A stretch of 64,000 nt of DNA from Marinobacter maritimus. GTDB taxonomy: Bacteria > Pseudomonadota > Gammaproteobacteria > Pseudomonadales > Oleiphilaceae. Within the stretch, counting starts at the first letter, position 1. Every line of letters begins with the position of its first letter. Position numbers and translations under genes: made by a program. This document shows positions 18,577 to 26,879 of this stretch, piece after piece. The notes under the pieces are model-generated. The model did not search any database. It was not told the origin of the DNA and saw only the letters and a program-made list of their open reading frames with translations. The stretch lies in NCBI RefSeq assembly GCF_007671675.1, contig NZ_VCGW01000002.1, positions 682,001 to 746,000 of the forward strand, read 5' to 3'.

Positions 18577-19785
18577 ATGCAAACAAACCTGGTTCAACAA
18601 TTTGCCAACACAACGGAAGGACAGGAAGCGGAAGCCATCCTGCGGGCCTGCGTCCACTGTGGTTTCTGCACCGCAACCTGCCCGACCTACCAGGAACTGA
18701 ACGACGAGCGAGACGGCCCACGTGGCCGCATCTACCTCATGAAAATGTTCCTTGAAGGCGCCGAAGTTACCGAGAAAACCCGTGAACACCTCGATCGTTG
18801 CCTCACCTGCCGTAGTTGCGAAACTACCTGTCCTTCTGGCGTTCAGTACGGTCGTTTGGTGGATATCAGCCGGGGCCTTATTGACAAAGAGCTGCCCCGT
18901 GCCCCGAAAGACAAATGGATGCGCTGGGCGCTGGCGAGGGTTCTGCCCAACCGGGTGTTGTTCGGATTCTTGCTGCGCCTCGGGCAGACGTTCGCCCCCA
19001 TCTTGCCCGGCAAGCTGCGGGCCAAAGTGCCGCCCAAAAAGAAGGCCAGCCCCTGGCCCGCCGCCAGTCATAACCGGATTGTTCTGGCGCTGGCCGGTTG
19101 TGTTCAGCCGTCAGCGACACCGAACACCAACGCGGCGGCGGCTCGTGTTTTGGACAAGCTCGGAATTACCATGGTTGAAGCTCCGGAAGCCGGGTGCTGT
19201 GGCGCGGTGAATTACCATCTCTCAGAGCACGAAAAAGGCCTCGATCGCATGCGCCAGAATATTGATGCCTGGTGGCCGGCTATCGAGTCTGGCGCGGAGG
19301 CTGTGGTGACGACGGCATCTGGCTGTGGAGCCATGGTGCAGGACTACGGTCACCTGTTGAGAGACGACCCGATGTATGCCGCGAAGGCTGAAAAAGTCAG
19401 CCAGTTGTGCACGGACCTTGGCGGGTTCTTGCTGGCGCAGGATCTTGAAAACCTGAAGGTGCAAAACAACCCTGGCAAAGTGGCGTTTCATTGCCCCTGC
19501 ACATTGCAGCACGCCATGAAGCAGAACGGCATCGTGGAGCAGGTACTCACCAAAGCAGGCATCAATCTGGCTGTCACCAAAGAAAAGCATCTGTGTTGTG
19601 GTTCGGCAGGTACCTATTCGGTGTTGCAGCCAGAACTCAGTCAGAAACTGCTGAGTAACAAGCTCAACGCATTAACCGTGGATAATCCTGATCGTATCGT
19701 AACGGCCAACGTCGGGTGCCAGATGCACCTTGAAACAAAAGCCCAAGTGCCAGTTCAGCACTGGATTGAACTGCTCGATCAGTAA
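18577..19785 (+). CDS. glcF: Glycolate oxidase iron-sulfur subunit GlcF
   Basis: This 402-residue ferredoxin-like subunit (E. coli 407) carries two [4Fe-4S] motifs, C25-x2-C28-x2-C31-x3-C35-P and C75-x2-C78-x2-C81-x3-C85-P. Two CCG domains follow ('GCCGAVNYHLSEHEKG' and 'CCGSAGTYSVLQPELS'), as in heterodisulfide-reductase-like electron carriers. It carries electrons from GlcDE to the quinone pool at the membrane. It is the last gene of the TRAP-glc operon. Confidence 0.95.
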   Translation: MQTNLVQQFANTTEGQEAEAILRACVHCGFCTATCPTYQELNDERDGPRGRIYLMKMFLEGAEVTEKTREHLDRCLTCRSCETTCPSGVQYGRLVDISRGLIDKELPRAPKDKWMRWALARVLPNRVLFGFLLRLGQTFAPILPGKLRAKVPPKKKASPWPAASHNRIVLALAGCVQPSATPNTNAAAARVLDKLGITMVEAPEAGCCGAVNYHLSEHEKGLDRMRQNIDAWWPAIESGAEAVVTTASGCGAMVQDYGHLLRDDPMYAAKAEKVSQLCTDLGGFLLAQDLENLKVQNNPGKVAFHCPCTLQHAMKQNGIVEQVLTKAGINLAVTKEKHLCCGSAGTYSVLQPELSQKLLSNKLNALTVDNPDRIVTANVGCQMHLETKAQVPVQHWIELLDQ

Positions 19786-19870
19786 ACGGAAGCACAAGCT
19801 CGCCTTACACTCCCGGTGGTAATCGTTATACTGCCCTGGCAATTAACGTCACCACAGGGAGTGGGAAGTC

Positions 19871-20314
19871 ATGCCAGGGATTATGGCAACTGCAGTTTTT
19901 TTATTAATATTCGCCTCGTCGGCTACTGCCGGAATCTACACCTGGACAGACCCCAGCGGAGTCGTTCATTTCACCGACACTCCGCCACCCGATAAAAACC
20001 ACCGGCCCGTTGAAGTCGCCGCCCCGGTTACCGTGCCAATGGCGGATAATCTTGGTCAACACCGGCGTGTTTCAGAGATACGCGAGCAGGTGCAGAGTAT
20101 GCTCGTATCTGACCGCAAGCGTGATTCAACGCGAAGTAAGTCCAAAGCAAAAGCAGCTGCAAAGCAGGAGAAAACCTGCACCAGCTACCGGCGCAAACTG
20201 GCGCAGGTTCAGTCTCAGCTCCGGTCAGGCTATGGCAATAGCAAAGGGAATAACCTGCGCCGCAAACGGCGCAAACTCAGTCAATCACTAAGCCGTGAGT
20301 GTATTTTGCGCTGA
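19871..20314 (+). CDS. DUF4124-containing exported protein
   Basis: This 147-residue protein has a signal peptide (residues 1-20, ending SATA) and a DUF4124 segment 'GIYTWTDPSGVVHFTDTPPP' (residues 21-40). The DUF4124 family is common in gammaproteobacteria and lacks a defined function. The rest is a Lys/Arg-rich, probably helical tail (RKRDSTRSKSKAKAAAKQEK), with a Cys at residue 101 and another near the C-terminus. It stands alone between glcF and an exporter gene. Function unknown; periplasmic location is inferred from the signal. Confidence 0.75.
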   Translation: MPGIMATAVFLLIFASSATAGIYTWTDPSGVVHFTDTPPPDKNHRPVEVAAPVTVPMADNLGQHRRVSEIREQVQSMLVSDRKRDSTRSKSKAKAAAKQEKTCTSYRRKLAQVQSQLRSGYGNSKGNNLRRKRRKLSQSLSRECILR

Positions 20315-20397
20315 TGATGTAGACTGCCGTGTGATGAGCACCCTAACGATATAAGGTTTTTCATGTTCTGTCTGGTTACTCTTATCTGGATGCCGGT

Positions 20398-21600
20398 TTG
20401 AAAACGACACCCTTATCGCATCTTCAGCTAGCCATTCTTCTGGGCATGACCGTTGCCCTGGGGCCGTTGGCGCTTGACGCCTACTTGCCAGCGTTTCCGG
20501 AAATTGCCGATGAGCTGGGCCTGGGTCCCGGAGGTGTAGGGCTAACGCTGAGTGCCTATGTCGGCGCCCTGGGACTTGCTCAATTGCTGGGCGGGCCTTT
20601 GTCAGATCGCTACGGGCGGCAGCAGATCCTGTTTACCGGGTTAGCGGTATTTTCCTTTGCTGCGTTTATGATTGCTCAGGCACAAACACTCCCGGAGATG
20701 CTGGGCTGGCGGATTGTGCAGGGGATTGGTGGAGCCTTCTGTGCGGTATCCGTGCCCGCTATCGTTCGTGACCAGACCAACGGGCAGGATGCTGCTCGCC
20801 TGTTCGGGCTTATTGGCCTTGTGATGTTTATAGCGCCGGCAGCAGCCCCGTCAATTGGCTCCATGTTGCTTTACTTCAGCGAGTGGCACGCAATCTTCCT
20901 GATGCTGGCGGGCTATGGAGCGCTGCTGGCAATCGTTCTGCACTTTGTTCTGTTTCGCCGTTTGCCGTCCAGGCAAAAAGACACGACCCCGGTGTCTACG
21001 CTGATTACCAACTATGCGTTTGTGCTCCGGCACCGCGTAACCATGAGGTTTGTCGGGCTGCAGGCCTTATGCTTCAGCGCCATGCTGGTGTTTATCACAC
21101 ACGCATCGTTTATCTATCAGGAGTGGTTTCAGCTATCAAACGCCACCTTCTCGGCGCTGTTTGCTGCCAATATAGTGGCCATGGCCAGCCTGAACCTGCT
21201 CAATCGGCGTCTGCTTAACCGCTACGAATCTGTGCGGATACTGCGAGCATGCGTATTCCTCCAGGCCATAGCCGTTACCGCGCTGGTGGTTAGTGCCTGG
21301 GCCGGAGCACCATACTGGGTTATCGCTGCCTGCATTATTCTGTCCGTCGGATTCATGGGCGCCATCATTCCCAATAACATGGCCAACGCGCTAGAGTTCT
21401 TTCCCCACCTCGGTGGTACCGCTGCCGCTATGCTCGGGGCGGCTCAGTTCACTATTGCAGGTGCTATAAGTGCGCTCTCGACAACTCTGGCTGGTGGCGC
21501 TCTTATGCCTATTGTGCTGGTTATGGCGGCCTGTATATACGGCGCTGCAATACTGGCTGCGGGTGGGCCGGGTGCGGTAGAGGGGGCGAACGGAGCTTAG
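20398..21600 (+). CDS. Bcr/CflA-family MFS drug exporter
   Basis: This 400-residue, 12-helix major-facilitator protein of the Bcr/CflA drug-resistance group opens with 'LGPLALDAYLPAFPEIADEL' and has the MFS motif 'GPLSDRYGRQQILFTGLAVF'. The best start is TTG at 20398, as the first ATG in frame would cut helix one. A 12-codon frame (ATG 20363, preceded by AAGG) ends in TGA overlapping this TTG, which would allow translational coupling. It converges with sulP, with one base between the stop codons. Proton-driven export of an unknown compound is expected. Confidence 0.87.
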   Translation: MKTTPLSHLQLAILLGMTVALGPLALDAYLPAFPEIADELGLGPGGVGLTLSAYVGALGLAQLLGGPLSDRYGRQQILFTGLAVFSFAAFMIAQAQTLPEMLGWRIVQGIGGAFCAVSVPAIVRDQTNGQDAARLFGLIGLVMFIAPAAAPSIGSMLLYFSEWHAIFLMLAGYGALLAIVLHFVLFRRLPSRQKDTTPVSTLITNYAFVLRHRVTMRFVGLQALCFSAMLVFITHASFIYQEWFQLSNATFSALFAANIVAMASLNLLNRRLLNRYESVRILRACVFLQAIAVTALVVSAWAGAPYWVIAACIILSVGFMGAIIPNNMANALEFFPHLGGTAAAMLGAAQFTIAGAISALSTTLAGGALMPIVLVMAACIYGAAILAAGGPGAVEGANGA

Positions 21601-21601
21601 T

Positions 21602-23341
21602 CTAACCTCTCCGGGTTTTTGCCGCGTTGCTCTGCCTGGCGATCGCGGCACGCGAACTGATACCTTGGTCAATGTACAGCACCGCATCCGTTATCTGAGG
21701 AAACATATGCTCATCCAACACATACTCGCGCAGAGCCGCAGAGTGTGTGAGGGTATCGCGAACGGGGCCTATAAGGCTGACCAGATATAACTGGATACCC
21801 TGTTCCCGCAGGTTTTCTATCACGCTTTCAAGCATGATCAGTGAGGTACTGTCGATACTGCTTACAGCTTGCGCGTCCATGATGACGGCTTTCAGGGCAC
21901 CCTCGGGGCGTCGTTTCATCATGCTGTACAATCGCGATTTGAAAAAATCCTTGTTCGCGAAATACAGCGGTGCATCGAAGCGGAAGATCAGAAGGTCCTT
22001 ACGCACACTTATGCTTTCGAAGCGGTGAATATTTCGATAAAGGTCTTCTCCGTCGATTTTGCCGAGCTCAGTCATGTGCGGTGTAGTGCTGTTATAAATA
22101 ACCAGCATCAGTGATACCGCAACACCCACCAGTAATCCCTGCTGAACACCAAGCATCAATGTGATCACGAAGGTAACCAGCAAGATCAGAAACTCCTTTC
22201 TGTCTTGCCGGAACAGGATCTTCATCTCCCTGTACTTGAACAGTCCCAATACCGACATCACGATGATTGCGGACAAAACCGCTTTGGGTAGAGGGAAGTC
22301 AGTAAACAGAGGTGTAAGAAAGACAACAGTAATGGCAATCAGGGCTGAGGAAACAACGCCCGAAACCTGCGTCAGCGCGCCGGCCTCGCGCAGCGCGGCG
22401 CTGCGTGAAAAGCTGGCAGAAACCGGAAAGCTCCGGAACATGGCGCCAAGGGCGTTGGCCAGGCCAAGCGCTATCAGCTCCTGGTTCGGCTGTACGCTGC
22501 GCTTGTCCTTCGGCGACTCCTGCGATTTGCATATCGACATGGTGCCCACGAACCCCATGAGGGCCACGGTAAACGCCACGGGCAACAAATCACCTAGTCT
22601 CGCGAAGTCGATAAACGGCATCTGCAGCGCCGGAAAACCACGTGGTACCGAGTCGATAACCTCTACGCCAGCTTGCCCGGCCTGGAACAGCCCCGATAGC
22701 AGCATGGTACCAACAAGCAGAATCAGAGCGTTAGGCAGCTTCGGCAGGTGCCGTTTGCAGAAAAAGATAAACAGCAGGCTTGTCACCGCGATCCCCACCG
22801 TAACGACGTGCCAATCGTTTATGTGCATCAGCAGCTGCCAGGAAAGATCCAGAACATTGGCGCTATCCAAATGGACGCCTGTCAGGCTCTGGAGCTGACT
22901 TCCGATGATAATAATGGCCGCGGCGGAGGTGTAGCCAACAACAACCGGGTAGGAGAGGAAGTTGACGATAAACCCGAACCGTAACAGCCCGAACAGAAAC
23001 TGTATCAAGCCCACCAGCAGAGCCAGCTCGATCGCAAGTTGCAGGTATTGATCCGAGCCAGGCTTGGCCAGCACGCTGAGGCCAGAAAGTATGAGAATGG
23101 CATCCAGCGCCACCGGCCCAACCGAAATCTTGTTGGACGTTCCCAGCAACGCGTATAAAAGCGGCGGAAAAATCGAGGCGTAAAGCCCGAACTCAGGTGG
23201 CAGCCCCGCGAGCACCGCATAGCCCATGCTTTGCGGGATCAGCATAACGCCAATGACAAGGCCCGATACCACATCCTGTCTTAGCGTATGAGCCGTGTAT
23301 CCCTGCAGCCAAAGCAGACCAGGCAATAATTTGTAGAGCAT
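21602..23341 (-). CDS. SulP-family anion permease with STAS domain
   Basis: This transporter of the SLC26/SulP family has about 579 residues from the ATG at 23341 (MLYKLLPGLLWLQGY). An upstream GTG at 23458 would add 39 residues that do not look conserved. The signature 'GLVIGVMLIPQSMGYAVLAGLPPEFGLYAS' is in the first helices and 'FPVSASFSRSAALREAGALT' later. A cytoplasmic STAS domain lies in the last ~130 residues ('VIMDAQAVSSIDSTSLIMLE'). Members import sulfate, bicarbonate or dicarboxylates with sodium or protons; no neighbour reveals which. Confidence 0.88.
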   Translation of the reverse strand: MLYKLLPGLLWLQGYTAHTLRQDVVSGLVIGVMLIPQSMGYAVLAGLPPEFGLYASIFPPLLYALLGTSNKISVGPVALDAILILSGLSVLAKPGSDQYLQLAIELALLVGLIQFLFGLLRFGFIVNFLSYPVVVGYTSAAAIIIIGSQLQSLTGVHLDSANVLDLSWQLLMHINDWHVVTVGIAVTSLLFIFFCKRHLPKLPNALILLVGTMLLSGLFQAGQAGVEVIDSVPRGFPALQMPFIDFARLGDLLPVAFTVALMGFVGTMSICKSQESPKDKRSVQPNQELIALGLANALGAMFRSFPVSASFSRSAALREAGALTQVSGVVSSALIAITVVFLTPLFTDFPLPKAVLSAIIVMSVLGLFKYREMKILFRQDRKEFLILLVTFVITLMLGVQQGLLVGVAVSLMLVIYNSTTPHMTELGKIDGEDLYRNIHRFESISVRKDLLIFRFDAPLYFANKDFFKSRLYSMMKRRPEGALKAVIMDAQAVSSIDSTSLIMLESVIENLREQGIQLYLVSLIGPVRDTLTHSAALREYVLDEHMFPQITDAVLYIDQGISSRAAIARQSNAAKTRRG

Positions 23342-23503
23342 AAAAGCAGCATTTCGCTTGGGGACCGGTCTGCAAGTGTGTGGAAATAGAAGGACTGAAT
23401 CAAGAAGTATCAGCGCTGCTGGCGATGCGCTCTGTGTGGCGAACTTGTCAGTTGGCACCCTGATCAGATCGATTCCCGGAGTCAGTACTTCTTTCCACGC
23501 GTT

Positions 23504-23659
23504 TTAAAGAACCTTTGTGTACTCAGGATCGTGGCTGCGTGCGATTTTCATCAGCGCATCCAACCACAACGAATACCATTTAGGCTTGGTGGCATCTGAG
23601 CTCGATATGAAGTGAGCGTAGAAATCGACGAAAGATTTGTCACGGCTATGGCACCCGTC
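23504..23659 (-). pseudogene. Probable remnant of a bacterial globin gene
   Basis: The minus strand reads 51 codons from 23659 to a TAA at 23504, including 'DKSFVDFYAHFISSS' joined to 'KPKWYSLWLDALMKIARSHD' and 'PEYTKVL'. These resemble the N-terminal A/B-helix and the later helix of small single-domain bacterial globins. The middle part with the haem-binding His is absent and the C-terminus is cut. No start codon is present in frame. I read it as a gene with a large internal deletion. Family assignment is from memory of typical globin sequences and needs a search. Confidence 0.4.
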
Positions 23660-23755
23660 TTAATTGGCGCATTTCATTGCCGGACCTAAGTGCTTGCTGA
23701 AAAAGTTTTTGGTTTTCTATACCGGAAGTGCTGGCTATCAGATGCCCAATAAAAA

Positions 23756-23780
23756 TTGAGCAGTTGGCCAGTTTTTTGCA
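23756..23780 (+). promoter_or_regulatory. Sigma-54-like promoter with overlapping RutR-like site, upstream of BMP binding protein
   Basis: TGGCCAGTTTTTTGCA (23765-23780) has the GG and TTGCA elements of a -24/-12 promoter. TTGAGCAGTTGGCCAG (23756-23771) is a degenerate match to TTGACCANNTGGTCAA and overlaps the -24 element. The gene starts at 23846. The remaining part of the 500-bp gap between sulP and this gene holds only the globin remnant and nothing else I recognise. Confidence 0.5.
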
Positions 23781-23845
23781 AAAGTCCTTTTGAAGTCTTT
23801 TCACTTCAGAAATTATCTGAGATGCAATCAGCAAGGAGAAGTTTG

Positions 23846-24913
23846 ATGACACTAAGGTCTGGTTTATTGCTCGCTGCGATACTGACTCTGCCTATGAACG
23901 CTCTGGCAGAAGACCCCATGAAAGTTGGCTTTGTCTACGTTGGTCCGATCGGAGATCACGGCTGGAGCTACCAGCATGATCAGGGGCGCCTTGCGCTGGA
24001 GGATCATTTCGGGGAAAAGGTAGCAACAACCTACGTTGAAAATGTCAGTGAGGGCGCGGATGCGGAGCGTACAATAAGACGCCTTGCACAAGCGGGTAAC
24101 GACATTATCTTCACCACCTCTTTTGGTTTTATGAACCCTACTGCTCGGGTCGCAAAGGAGTATCCGGACATAACGTTCCTGCATGCGACCGGGTACAAAA
24201 GAGATGAGAATCTGGGTACCTATCTGTCAGTCACCTATGAGGGGCGTTATGTGACGGGCACCGCTGCAGGTCTGGTAACAGAGACCGATACCCTTGGTTA
24301 TATTGCATCCTTCCCGATTCCTGAAGTCATCCGTGATATCAATGCTGTATATCTCGGCGCCAAGGAAGTGAACCCGGATATCGAGCTTAAAGTTGTGTGG
24401 GTGAACACATGGTTCGACCCCGCCAAAGAGGCCGATGCGGCCAACGCATTAATGGATCAGGGTGCCGACGTGATTATTCAGCATACGGATAGTCCGGCGC
24501 CCTTGATCGCAGCCGACAAACGCGGTAACTGGGGTGTAGGTCAGGCCTCGGATATGCGTGGATTTGGCGGAGACGCGCACCTGCTGTCTGTTGTTAATAA
24601 CTGGGGGCCTTACTATATCGACACCGTACAATCGGTTATGGATGGCACCTGGGAGCCTGAAGATTACTGGGGCGGGATGTCAGAGGACACCGTCGAGATT
24701 GTTGGCCTGAGTGATCGCCTTTCAGGTGAGCAGAAAGATAAGGTCAATTCGGTGATTGATGCCTTGAAAAATGACGAGTTCCATCCATTCACCGGCCCGT
24801 TGAAAGACCAATCAGGTGAATTGCGGGTTCCTGCAGGTGTTTCCATGACCAATGGAGAACTGGCAGGAATGGATTGGTACGTGGAAGGTATGACCGCAAC
24901 CTTGTCTGATTAA
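23846..24913 (+). CDS. BMP/PnrA-family binding protein for nucleosides or purines
   Basis: This 355-residue basic-membrane-protein (Bmp/PnrA) type receptor starts 'MKVGFVYVGPIGDHGWSYQH' after a signal peptide ending ALA|EDP, with no lipobox. The start at 23846 has AAGGAGAAG upstream; the frame extends 30 codons further but has no ribosome site. Relatives bind purine nucleosides or bases for ABC import. No permease is adjacent. The BMP-type ABC transporter at 36322-39872 lacks its own binding protein, so this is the likely partner. A strong terminator follows (24939). Confidence 0.85.
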   Translation: MTLRSGLLLAAILTLPMNALAEDPMKVGFVYVGPIGDHGWSYQHDQGRLALEDHFGEKVATTYVENVSEGADAERTIRRLAQAGNDIIFTTSFGFMNPTARVAKEYPDITFLHATGYKRDENLGTYLSVTYEGRYVTGTAAGLVTETDTLGYIASFPIPEVIRDINAVYLGAKEVNPDIELKVVWVNTWFDPAKEADAANALMDQGADVIIQHTDSPAPLIAADKRGNWGVGQASDMRGFGGDAHLLSVVNNWGPYYIDTVQSVMDGTWEPEDYWGGMSEDTVEIVGLSDRLSGEQKDKVNSVIDALKNDEFHPFTGPLKDQSGELRVPAGVSMTNGELAGMDWYVEGMTATLSD

Positions 24914-24938
24914 GCTGTTTGCTTAATAGGTTAACCGG

Positions 24939-24968
24939 GCCGGCAGGAGGGAATCCTGCCGGCTTTTT
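24939..24968 (+). terminator. Intrinsic terminator after the BMP binding-protein gene
   Basis: GCCGGCAGGA (24939-24948) and TCCTGCCGGC (24954-24963) form a perfect 10-bp stem with a 5-base loop, followed by TTTTT. The convergent deaminase gene ends 13 bp further on. Confidence 0.9.
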
Positions 24969-24980
24969 GCGTTTAAATTC

Positions 24981-26357
24981 TCAGGCTTCGCGTAGTAGCC
25001 GCGAAACACTGTCCTGAACATTCCGGGTCAGTTCGGCTTCGTCCAGCCCATCGATATCGCCGTTTTCCACGATCTGGCGGCCTTGAACAAAGCTGTCCCG
25101 CACATGCACGGGTTCTCCGCACATCAATGGTGCCATCAGAGGACTGTGAACACCGGCGAATCGTGGTTGGTCAATGTCATAAAGGACCAGGTCGGCGGCC
25201 TTGCCAACTTCCAGGGTGCCAGTATCGTGTAAACCCAGCATTTCAGCCCCATTGTAGCTGCCCCATTGCAGAACCTGCTCCAGGGTGGTGGCCCTGGGGC
25301 CCTTCACCGCACGATGAATCAGCCAGGCCAGGTTTAGCTCCTGAAGCATCGAGCCAGACTCCGCCGACGCAGAGCCGTCGACGCCCAAAGATATCTGTAC
25401 GCCGGCCGCTTCCATATCAATGACTGGTGCTATGCCGCTGCCCAGTCGACAGTTTGAGGTGGGGCAGTGGGCAATTCCTGTGCCTGTGGCCGCAAGGCGC
25501 CTGATCGCGTGCGGGTCACTGTGAACAAGATGGGCATACCAGACATCCGGCCCGAGCCATTCGCAGTCCTCAGCGTAGTCGATAGCACTCATGCCATATT
25601 TGCTGCGGGCCTGGCTCTCGTCGAAGTCGACTTCGAGTAAATGAGAGTGCATTTTCAGGTTGTTTTCCCTGGCCCACCGAGCCTGGGCTTTCAGCCCTTC
25701 TGGTGAACTCGAATGAATCAGGCTGGTGGGGGCTACCACCAGCTTTTTCATGGCATCAGGGCCGGGCTGGTGATGTTTCTTCAGGGTCGCATCAAGGCGG
25801 TCGATGATCTGTTCAATGCTCTCCGGCGCTATGCCGTGCTCAATCATGCCTTCGTGCGATCCTGTCTCCGTCGCGCTGCCCCGGCAGAGCACCATCCGGA
25901 TTCCGAGCTCTTCTGCGGCTTGCCAGACGGCCTCCTCGAGCTCAGGGGTGGTGGTGCTGTGATAGAGATAATGGTGGTCCGCACAGGTTGTGGCGCCGGA
26001 CCGGATCAGCTCGTACAGACCGAGCCGTGCGGCGTGATACATGATGTCTGGTGTTACTTTGGGCCAGAAGCGATATGGCACGCTGCTTAGCCATTCGCCA
26101 AGGTTGTGGTTGAGCCCTTCGGGGACGCCTTTCATGATGGACTGGGCAAGGTGATGGTGTGTATTGACCAGACCAGGCCAGATGACGCAGCCGGAGGCAT
26201 CAATCAGGGTTTCCGGGTCCTCTGGCGTTTGCTTCAGGTTGCGCCCCATTTCGTCAATGTAGCCATCACGAATGCGAATATCGCAGGCGTGCTGGTCTGT
26301 TTCGGACGCTATGGCCCGGGCGTTCTGGATGAGGTAGTTCAATGCTTGCTCCTTCAT
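24981..26357 (-). CDS. Amidohydrolase, 8-oxoguanine-deaminase-like (first paralogue)
   Basis: This 458-residue enzyme of the AtzA/TrzN/8-oxoguanine deaminase group has the metal motif H67-x-H69 (NTHHH), H239 with E242 (HSHLLE), H279 and D327 (LGVDGSAS), so the mononuclear zinc site is complete. By family it would deaminate an aminated purine or related heterocycle. It is distantly similar to the paralogue at 58212 (same motifs, many different residues), so a different substrate is possible. The start at 26357 (MKEQALNYL) follows from alignment with that paralogue; the reading frame runs 165 codons further upstream but that part is low-complexity and crosses the promoter. It is divergent from a dioxygenase. 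Confidence 0.82.
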   Translation of the reverse strand: MKEQALNYLIQNARAIASETDQHACDIRIRDGYIDEMGRNLKQTPEDPETLIDASGCVIWPGLVNTHHHLAQSIMKGVPEGLNHNLGEWLSSVPYRFWPKVTPDIMYHAARLGLYELIRSGATTCADHHYLYHSTTTPELEEAVWQAAEELGIRMVLCRGSATETGSHEGMIEHGIAPESIEQIIDRLDATLKKHHQPGPDAMKKLVVAPTSLIHSSSPEGLKAQARWARENNLKMHSHLLEVDFDESQARSKYGMSAIDYAEDCEWLGPDVWYAHLVHSDPHAIRRLAATGTGIAHCPTSNCRLGSGIAPVIDMEAAGVQISLGVDGSASAESGSMLQELNLAWLIHRAVKGPRATTLEQVLQWGSYNGAEMLGLHDTGTLEVGKAADLVLYDIDQPRFAGVHSPLMAPLMCGEPVHVRDSFVQGRQIVENGDIDGLDEAELTRNVQDSVSRLLREA

Positions 26358-26447
26358 TTTATCAAGAGCAATGTCCCGAGGCTGGCACTGATCTGCTGCG
26401 CCTCTGACAGCTTCTACTCTTTTGCTGGTGTTTAGCCTTGAAGCGAA

Positions 26448-26483
26448 TGCAAGAACCCTTCCATTTATTGACCGCTTGGTCAG
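26448..26483 (-). promoter_or_regulatory. Sigma-54-like promoter and RutR-like site of the first deaminase gene
   Basis: Minus strand of 26448-26463 reads TGGAAGGGTTCTTGCA, a good -24/-12 match. TTGACCGCTTGGTCAG at 26468-26483 matches the RutR consensus TTGACCANNTGGTCAA at 14 of 16 positions counting the free centre, and lies four bases upstream of the -24 element. The gene starts about 90 bp downstream. The remaining 300 bp up to 26791 hold no gene I can support. Confidence 0.6.
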
Positions 26484-26791
26484 CTCAATGGTTAAGGCCA
26501 GAAACTCTTTGCAACAGGGTGCTGAAATGGGGCAAAAATCTGGGCCTTGCCTCGGATTGGTTCGTTTCTGATGCGTGCCCGTTAATGGATATATCCGAAG
26601 AAGCGGGAAAGAGAAGGGTTTTCTGTCAAAGGATGCTGGCATGAATTCTGCTGAGTTCACTGCATGGAGCAGGCCACAGATTGATGGCCTGCCCTCCTGA
26701 GTAGAAGCTGTCAGGGATCCTCTGATGAAACGGGGTTTCGGGTCATTGCTCAGTCGCTGATCGGATGCGCAACTGGCGTGATTGGTGGCGC

Positions 26792-26807
26792 TGGCTGTGA
26801 GTTTGCC
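26792..26807 (+). promoter_or_regulatory. Sigma-54-like promoter of the first dioxygenase gene
   Basis: TGGCTGTGAGTTTGCC keeps TGGC and TTGC at the correct spacing and lies 73 bp upstream of the start codon. No RutR-like site was found next to it. Confidence 0.4.
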
Positions 26808-26879
26808 CGACCGCCCGTTTTTCAAGCTGGTTTGCCTCCGAACACTGCTCATCTACTGATGCTATGCCCTGGAGGCCCC

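Noticed and set aside
26358..26852. N-terminal extension of 165 codons in frame with the first deaminase
   Set aside because: It is compositionally unlike protein, crosses the sigma-54-like promoter and RutR-like site, and the paralogue at 58212 starts where the chosen ATG does.
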